DNA of 64,000 nt from Micromonospora fulviviridis. Its GTDB lineage: Bacteria; Actinomycetota; Actinomycetes; Mycobacteriales; Micromonosporaceae. The stretch is from assembly GCF_014648395.1 (NCBI RefSeq), contig NZ_BMRA01000013.1, positions 61,358 through 125,357 on the forward strand. Reading direction: 5' to 3'. How positions within the stretch are numbered: the stretch's first letter is position 1; every line of letters begins with the position of its first letter. Positions 59,812-64,000 of the stretch are shown in pieces. The notes under the pieces are model-generated. The model saw only the letters and a program-made list of their open reading frames with translations. It had not been told where the DNA came from and made no database searches. A program made the position numbers and the translations under genes.

Positions 59812-61593
59812 TCAGCGCGGCGCGGGCGGGCGCAGCGCGATCGCCTGCAGGAAAATCTCGCCGATCTTGCTCGGGTCGGTGGTGACGAAGGAGCCACCGC
59901 CGGTCACGTCCGTGATCGACTTGAGCTCGGCGCGGCTGACCTCGTTGCCGATGCCGATGATGATCACCTGCACCGGCTGCTCCTCGTCCCGCAGCTTCTT
60001 GAGCTGGTCGAGCAGCGCCTTCTGCGAGATGCCGTTGGCGTCGTCGTTCTTGCCGTCGGTGAACAGCACGATCGAGTTGACCTTGCCCGGCTCCCAGTCC
60101 TGCTGGACCTTCTTGTACGCCGCGAGCATGGTGTCGTAGAGACCGGTGTCGCCGTCCGAGGGCCGGATCGAGGCGAGGCCCTGCTGGAGCGCGCCCCGGT
60201 TGCTCGACAGCGGCTTGATCCCGATCACCTCGCGGTAGTCCTGCGAGCCGCTCAGGTTGGTGGAGAAGGTCCACAGGCCGATCGACCAGGAGTCGTCGAA
60301 GAGCCCCAGGCCCTGGCTGGCGGCGGCGACGGTGACCTGCTCCCGGCTGGCGCCGTTGGCGGTCGCCACCGGCTTCTTCATGGAGCCGGAGACGTCGATG
60401 ACGCAGAGCATGCGACCGGACTGGGTGGCCACCGACCAGGTGGTGGTCGCCGTCTGGATGGCCTTCGGGTCGAGGTCGGCCGCGCCGCCCTGGCCGGACG
60501 GCGGGACGGCGCTCGCGCCGCCGTTCGCCGGGCTCGGCGCGCCCTGCGGCGCCTTGAACCCGTCGCCCCAGTTGCCGTCGGGGGCCCGCAGCGCCTGCGC
60601 CGCCAGCCGGTCCTTGAAGCTCGGCGTCCGCAGCACCTCGAAGAGCACCCGGGCCGCCGACGCCTTGGTCGGCTCGATGCCGGGCAGCACCGCGAACGGG
60701 TAGTCCAGCGCGATCGGGTCCGGCTTCATGTAGAGCGCGGCCAGCGGGATCGGCGGCTTGGTGTTGTTGTAGGCGATCACGTCCTCTTCCGACAGCGCCG
60801 CCGCGCCGAGCCCGTTGGCGATGGCCGTCGGGTCGGTGGAGCGCGGGAAGCGGGCGAGGAGGTCCTGCCGCAGCGAGGAGCGGTTGGTGGCCAGCGCCCG
60901 CAGCGCCCCGACCATCGCCTCCTGCGCCTGCGGCGAGCCGGCCTTGCCGGTGGCGCTGGCGGCGGCGGTCAGCGAGAGCAACCCGGACAGGCCGGCCGCG
61001 TCCTGGGTGGGCTCGACGATCCCGGCGCGCAGCGGCTTGCTGCTGGTGACCTGGCCCAGCAGGTCGGTCCAGCGGATCTCCTTCTCGGGCCAGCCGATCC
61101 GGGAGGCCACCGGCTCGGGCAGGGCGACCACGACCGGGCTGCGAGCGATCGAGGCGCCGTTGGCCGGCGCGAAGGCGGTGGCGCCACCGCTCTTGAGCCG
61201 GACCAGCCAGGTGGAGGAGTCCGGCACCCAGACGTCCGGGGTGACCGCGGTGCCGCTGGCCTGCCCGACCCCGGCCAGGGTGGCGCCGTGCTTGCTCGCC
61301 ACCGCGGCGGCCACGTCGACCGGCTCGGCGGAGGAGACGTTCACGGCGATGCAGGTGTCGCCGACGGCCGCGCCGTCGGTGACCCACTGGTCGGCCGCCG
61401 CGCGTACGGCGGGGGCGATCTCCGGGGCCGCCGAGACGGACAGCTCGATTCGCCCCGAGCAGCTCGGGCCGGCCAGCTGCCGGTAACCGAACCAGGAGCC
61501 GGCTACGACGACAGCGAGCGCGGTCGCCGCGGCGACGGCACCTGCCCCGTGGAGCTTAGAACGCATGCGATGGCGGCCAGACACGGTGACCAT
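59812..61593 (-). CDS. Substrate-binding-like / von Willebrand A fusion protein
   Basis: A 593-aa extracytoplasmic protein. N-terminal membrane anchor (AVAAATALAVVVAGSWFGY), then a bacterial type-11 solute-binding-like domain (residues 45-330; VTPDVWVPDSSTWLVR, IGWPEKEIRWTDLLGQV, AAALSEEDVIAYNN), then a VWA domain from residue 390 with MIDAS motif DVSGSM, later TFST, and FTDGKND. VWA binds a partner through a metal ion. Probably an adhesion or cell-envelope assembly role. GTG? no: ATG at 61593; AAGTTA (61636-61641) may be its -10 on the minus strand. Confidence 0.85.
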   Translation of the reverse strand: MVTVSGRHRMRSKLHGAGAVAAATALAVVVAGSWFGYRQLAGPSCSGRIELSVSAAPEIAPAVRAAADQWVTDGAAVGDTCIAVNVSSAEPVDVAAAVASKHGATLAGVGQASGTAVTPDVWVPDSSTWLVRLKSGGATAFAPANGASIARSPVVVALPEPVASRIGWPEKEIRWTDLLGQVTSSKPLRAGIVEPTQDAAGLSGLLSLTAAASATGKAGSPQAQEAMVGALRALATNRSSLRQDLLARFPRSTDPTAIANGLGAAALSEEDVIAYNNTKPPIPLAALYMKPDPIALDYPFAVLPGIEPTKASAARVLFEVLRTPSFKDRLAAQALRAPDGNWGDGFKAPQGAPSPANGGASAVPPSGQGGAADLDPKAIQTATTTWSVATQSGRMLCVIDVSGSMKKPVATANGASREQVTVAAASQGLGLFDDSWSIGLWTFSTNLSGSQDYREVIGIKPLSSNRGALQQGLASIRPSDGDTGLYDTMLAAYKKVQQDWEPGKVNSIVLFTDGKNDDANGISQKALLDQLKKLRDEEQPVQVIIIGIGNEVSRAELKSITDVTGGGSFVTTDPSKIGEIFLQAIALRPPAPR

Positions 61594-61743
61594 CTTGCGT
61601 ATCTCGTGGGGTTACTGCCACAACCGTTCGGACGAAAGTTACGCAGGAGAAACAGTTGATCGCCAAATCATCACTTTGAGTGAGTGGTCAGTCATCCCAG
61701 GTGATCAAAGTCCACTGCGGACGGTGGTTCGGTGACCGGTCGG

Positions 61744-62778
61744 TCACGGACGGATGCAGGTGGGGCTCGCCACCGGCACCGGCTCGCCCACCGGCTCGGG
61801 CACCCCGGTGCCCGGATCCACCTGGAAGATCCTGATCATGCCGGCCCGCTCGTCGGCCACGTAGAGGTGCTCGCCGGTCAGGACGAAGTGCCGCGGCCAC
61901 TCGCCCCCGGTGTCCACCTCGGCCACCAGCTCGGGCGCCGCGCCGTCCAGCGCGAAGACCGCGACCGTGCCCACGCCCCGGTTGCCGACGTACAGGAAGC
62001 GGCCGTCCGGCCCGACGGCGACCTCGGAGGGCTGCACGTGCCCGACCCGGCCGCTGGCGTCCACCCGGACCCGCTGGTGCAACCCGTCCGGGGTCAGGTC
62101 GTACGCGGTGACCGTCCCGTCCAGCTCGCCGACCAGCCAGCAGCGCCGCCCGTCCGGGTGCCGGGCCAGGTGCCGCGGTCCGGCGCCGGCTGGCGTCCGC
62201 AGCCGGGGGGCGCGGGGCACCAGCCGTCCGGAGGCGGCATCGAGGTCGTACCGGTAGACGGAGTCGGTGCCCAGGTCGACGGCGAGCAGCGGCCCGCCGC
62301 CCGGGTCGGGCGAGACCATGTGGCAGTGCGCCTGCTCCTGCCGCTCCGGGTCGGCGCCGTGCCCCTCGTGCCGGACCAGGTCGCTGCGCTCCCCCGGCGT
62401 CCCGTCGGCGTCCAGCGGGAACACCGCGACGCTGCCGCCGCCGTAGTTCGCCACGAACAGGTGCCGCCCGTCCGGGGCGACCGCCAGGTGGCAGGGCTCC
62501 GCCCCTCCGGTCGGGCGTACGCCCAGCGGGTCGAGGTCGCCGCCCGGGCCGACCCGGAAGGCGCTCACCTGCCCCTCGGCCAGCTCGTTGACCGCGTAGA
62601 GCACCGGCAGCGCCGGATGCCGGACGAGGAAGGACGGCGACGGGGTGACCGCCACCGTGCCGAGCGGCGTCAGCGCGCCGGTCGCCGGGTCGCGCCGGGC
62701 GGCGACGATGCCCTCGGCCCGCCCGTCCGACTCCGCCGTGTAGCCCCCGATGTGGACGATCACGTCCTGCCCGGTCAC
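61744..62778 (-). CDS. Lactonase-type seven-bladed beta-propeller (Pgl-like)
   Basis: A 344-aa protein of the 6-phosphogluconolactonase (PF10282-like) family. Repeated blade motifs: ALPVLYAVNELAEGQVSAFRV, PCHLAVAPDGRHLFVANYGGGSVAVFPL, GPRHLARHPDGRRCWLVGEL, and PSEVAVGPDGRFLYVGNRGVGTVAVF, then RHFVLTGEHLYVADE. Could be the pentose-pathway lactonase or act on another lactone. Start at GTG 62778 preferred (GGAAGG 8 nt upstream); GTG at 62787 is possible. Confidence 0.85.
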   Translation of the reverse strand: MTGQDVIVHIGGYTAESDGRAEGIVAARRDPATGALTPLGTVAVTPSPSFLVRHPALPVLYAVNELAEGQVSAFRVGPGGDLDPLGVRPTGGAEPCHLAVAPDGRHLFVANYGGGSVAVFPLDADGTPGERSDLVRHEGHGADPERQEQAHCHMVSPDPGGGPLLAVDLGTDSVYRYDLDAASGRLVPRAPRLRTPAGAGPRHLARHPDGRRCWLVGELDGTVTAYDLTPDGLHQRVRVDASGRVGHVQPSEVAVGPDGRFLYVGNRGVGTVAVFALDGAAPELVAEVDTGGEWPRHFVLTGEHLYVADERAGMIRIFQVDPGTGVPEPVGEPVPVASPTCIRP

Positions 62779-62928
62779 CGCTCCCACCTTCCGCCGTCTC
62801 CACCGTCGATCAAACCAGAGGCTTCCCGGGGAGCCGCCCGGTTAGGCGTCATCCGGGGCACCGGTTTTCCGGGCGGGCCGGGCGGCGCGGTTCCGGGCGG
62901 GCCGGGTCGCGCCGGTGGGCGGACCGGG

Positions 62929-63531
62929 TCAGCCCACCGGCACCGGCTCGCCCCGCTGCCGCGCGACGTGCTCGACCAGCGAGATCAGCACCAGTTTCCC
63001 GGACTGCCGGTCCCGGGCGTCGCAGAGCACCAGCGGCACGTCCGGATCCAGGTCCAGGGCGTCGCGTACCGCCTCCAGGCTGAACTTGCGGGACCCGTCG
63101 AAGCAGTTCACCCCGACCACGAACGGGATGCCCCGCTGCTCGAAGTAGTCGATCGAGGGGAAGCAGTCGGCCAGCCGGCGGGTGTCGGCGAGCACCACCG
63201 CGCCGAGCGCCCCGAACGCCAGCTCGTCCCAGAGGAACCAGAACCGGTCCTGTCCGGGGGTGCCGAACAGGTAGACCTGGAGGTCGTCGTTGATGGTGAT
63301 CCGGCCGAAGTCCATGGCCACCGTGGTGGTCGACTTCTGCTCGACCCCGGAGACGTCGTCGGTGCCGATGCCGGCGCCGGTCAGCACCTCCTCGGTCTGC
63401 AACGGCCGGACCTCACTCAACGCGCTCACCAGCGTCGTCTTGCCGGCGCCGAAGCCGCCGGCGATGAGGATCTTCAGAGCCAGCGGCACCCGCGGCGCGG
63501 CCGGCTCCCGGTCAAAGCGCACGGAGTCCAC
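62929..63531 (-). CDS. Conservon GTPase (CvnD-like)
   Basis: A 200-aa small GTPase of actinobacterial conservons: P-loop GGFGAGKTT near residue 25, switch-type strand TTVAMDFG, GTPGQDRFWF (Walker B), and NCFDG (base recognition, NKxD-like). It works with roadblock and DUF742 proteins downstream of a membrane kinase-like CvnA. GTG at 63531 lies inside the DUF742 gene, overlapping its end by 20 nt. Confidence 0.9.
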   Translation of the reverse strand: MDSVRFDREPAAPRVPLALKILIAGGFGAGKTTLVSALSEVRPLQTEEVLTGAGIGTDDVSGVEQKSTTTVAMDFGRITINDDLQVYLFGTPGQDRFWFLWDELAFGALGAVVLADTRRLADCFPSIDYFEQRGIPFVVGVNCFDGSRKFSLEAVRDALDLDPDVPLVLCDARDRQSGKLVLISLVEHVARQRGEPVPVG

Positions 63532-63901
63532 TGACCACCGCCTTGAGGATGTTGTCGTCGGGCAGGTGGGCGGCGGCCGGCGGCCGGCGCACCGTGACGA
63601 GCCCACGGGCGAGGAGGTCGCCGAGCAGCACCCGGACCACGCCGACGGCGAGATCGAGGTCGGCGGCGAGGTCGGCCACGGCCACCGGCCGCCGGGCCAG
63701 GTCGACGAGGCGCCGGTGCTCCGGCTGGAGACCGGGCACGCCGGTCGGGTCGGCCCCCGGAACCGTCAGCACGAACGCCACCAGGTCGAAGCCGTCGACC
63801 GGCGGGCGCACCCGGCCGCCGGTGAGGGTGTACGGGCGGACCACCGGGCCGGCGGCGGCGTCCAGCCACTCGTGCTGCGGGCCCGGCGACTCAGCCCGCA
63901 T
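63512..63901 (-). CDS. DUF742 protein (CvnC-like)
   Basis: A 129-aa DUF742 protein: AAAGPVVRPYTLTGGRVRPP is the family N-terminus, then helices LVDLARRPVAVADLAADLDLAVGVVRVLLGDLL and the conserved LVTVRRP and DDNILKAVVSGLRAL C-terminus with a winged-HTH-like shape. ATG at 63901 overlaps the roadblock stop by 11 nt. Second conservon gene seen. Confidence 0.9.
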   Translation of the reverse strand: MRAESPGPQHEWLDAAAGPVVRPYTLTGGRVRPPVDGFDLVAFVLTVPGADPTGVPGLQPEHRRLVDLARRPVAVADLAADLDLAVGVVRVLLGDLLARGLVTVRRPPAAAHLPDDNILKAVVSGLRAL

Positions 63902-64000
63902 CGGTCGCCGCCGTGCGGGCCGGTGCACTGAGGTTCTCGCCGACGCGGATGACCAGCATCGCCATCTCGTACGCCACCAGGCCGATGTCGGCGTCGGCGT
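63891..64000 (-). CDS. Roadblock/LC7 protein (CvnB-like), C-terminal part
   Basis: Truncated by the window edge; the 35 visible residues include DADIGLVAYEMAMLVIRVG, the typical C-terminal helix of conservon roadblock proteins, and end ARTAATDAG. Probably the second gene of the conservon operon; the sensor-like CvnA should lie beyond position 64000. Confidence 0.85.
   Translation of the reverse strand, partial: ADADIGLVAYEMAMLVIRVGENLSAPARTAATDAG

Noticed and set aside
1..64000. CRISPR arrays, insertion sequences, prophage genes, attachment sites
   Set aside because: I saw no regularly spaced repeats, transposase or integrase motifs, or phage structural genes; the only tRNA has no integrase or duplicated 3' end beside it.

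Overview
This is one contiguous 64 kb stretch of very GC-rich (about 70-75%) actinobacterial chromosome. Gene content suggests a member of the Micromonosporaceae, most likely Micromonospora (inference): a conservon (roadblock/DUF742/GTPase), an F420-type PPOX protein, sugar ABC transporters with no local ATPase, SpoIIE-type phosphatases and a GPGG-motif membrane peptide. No insertion sequence, phage, CRISPR array, rRNA operon or biosynthetic cluster is visible. I count about 67 protein genes plus one tRNA-Arg(UCU). Many promoters carry a -10 box TANNNT (sometimes CANNNT) exactly 6-7 nt before an ATG or GTG. This marks leaderless mRNAs, and I used it to choose many starts.

Layout. 0-9 kb: small enzymes and membrane proteins (degenerate trypsin-like protein, tRNA-Arg, DUF1877, DHFR-like reductase, two methyltransferases, alpha/beta hydrolase). 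9-14 kb: DoxX-like protein divergent from a LysR regulator, then a translationally overlapping histidine kinase / kinase-like protein / response regulator set. 14-18 kb: GlxA-type AraC regulator with an isochorismatase-type hydrolase, a PlsC acyltransferase, an esterase and a VOC protein. 18-26 kb: SCP2 protein coupled to a glycogen-debranching-type glucosidase, CBS protein, PPOX protein, asd, and an active/inactive pair of M16 proteases. 26.8-28.2 kb: DAHP synthase behind a short aromatic-codon leader peptide and an intrinsic terminator, which looks like an attenuator. 28-34 kb: small conserved actinobacterial proteins, a secreted NlpC/P60 hydrolase and a group-2 sigma factor.

34-36.3 kb: murR-murQ (MurNAc-6-phosphate recycling) with a palindromic operator over the -10 box. 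36.6-41.4 kb: SDR, thymidylate-kinase-like protein, a nucleotidyltransferase / BON-like / metallophosphoesterase operon, a 48-aa GPGG protein, TspO and a secreted M23 peptidase. 41.6-47.9 kb: an alpha-glucoside uptake and hydrolysis operon (lipoprotein, two permeases, LacI repressor, GH13 alpha-glucosidase) with a LacI-type operator. The glucosidase appears to start with CTG. 48-54.5 kb: MFS transporter, DUF5925 AAA ATPase, and xylAB divergent from a ROK repressor. 54.6-58 kb: two SpoIIE/PP2C-type phosphatases around a MarR regulator. 58-64 kb: polyprenyl-phosphate sugar transferase, a substrate-binding/VWA fusion protein, a lactonase-type beta-propeller and the end of a conservon operon cut by the window edge.

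The strongest candidates for closer study are the DAHP-synthase leader, the kinase/pseudokinase/regulator set, the CTG start, the 23-bp perfect palindrome after the DAHP synthase gene, and the MurR operator/promoter overlap.
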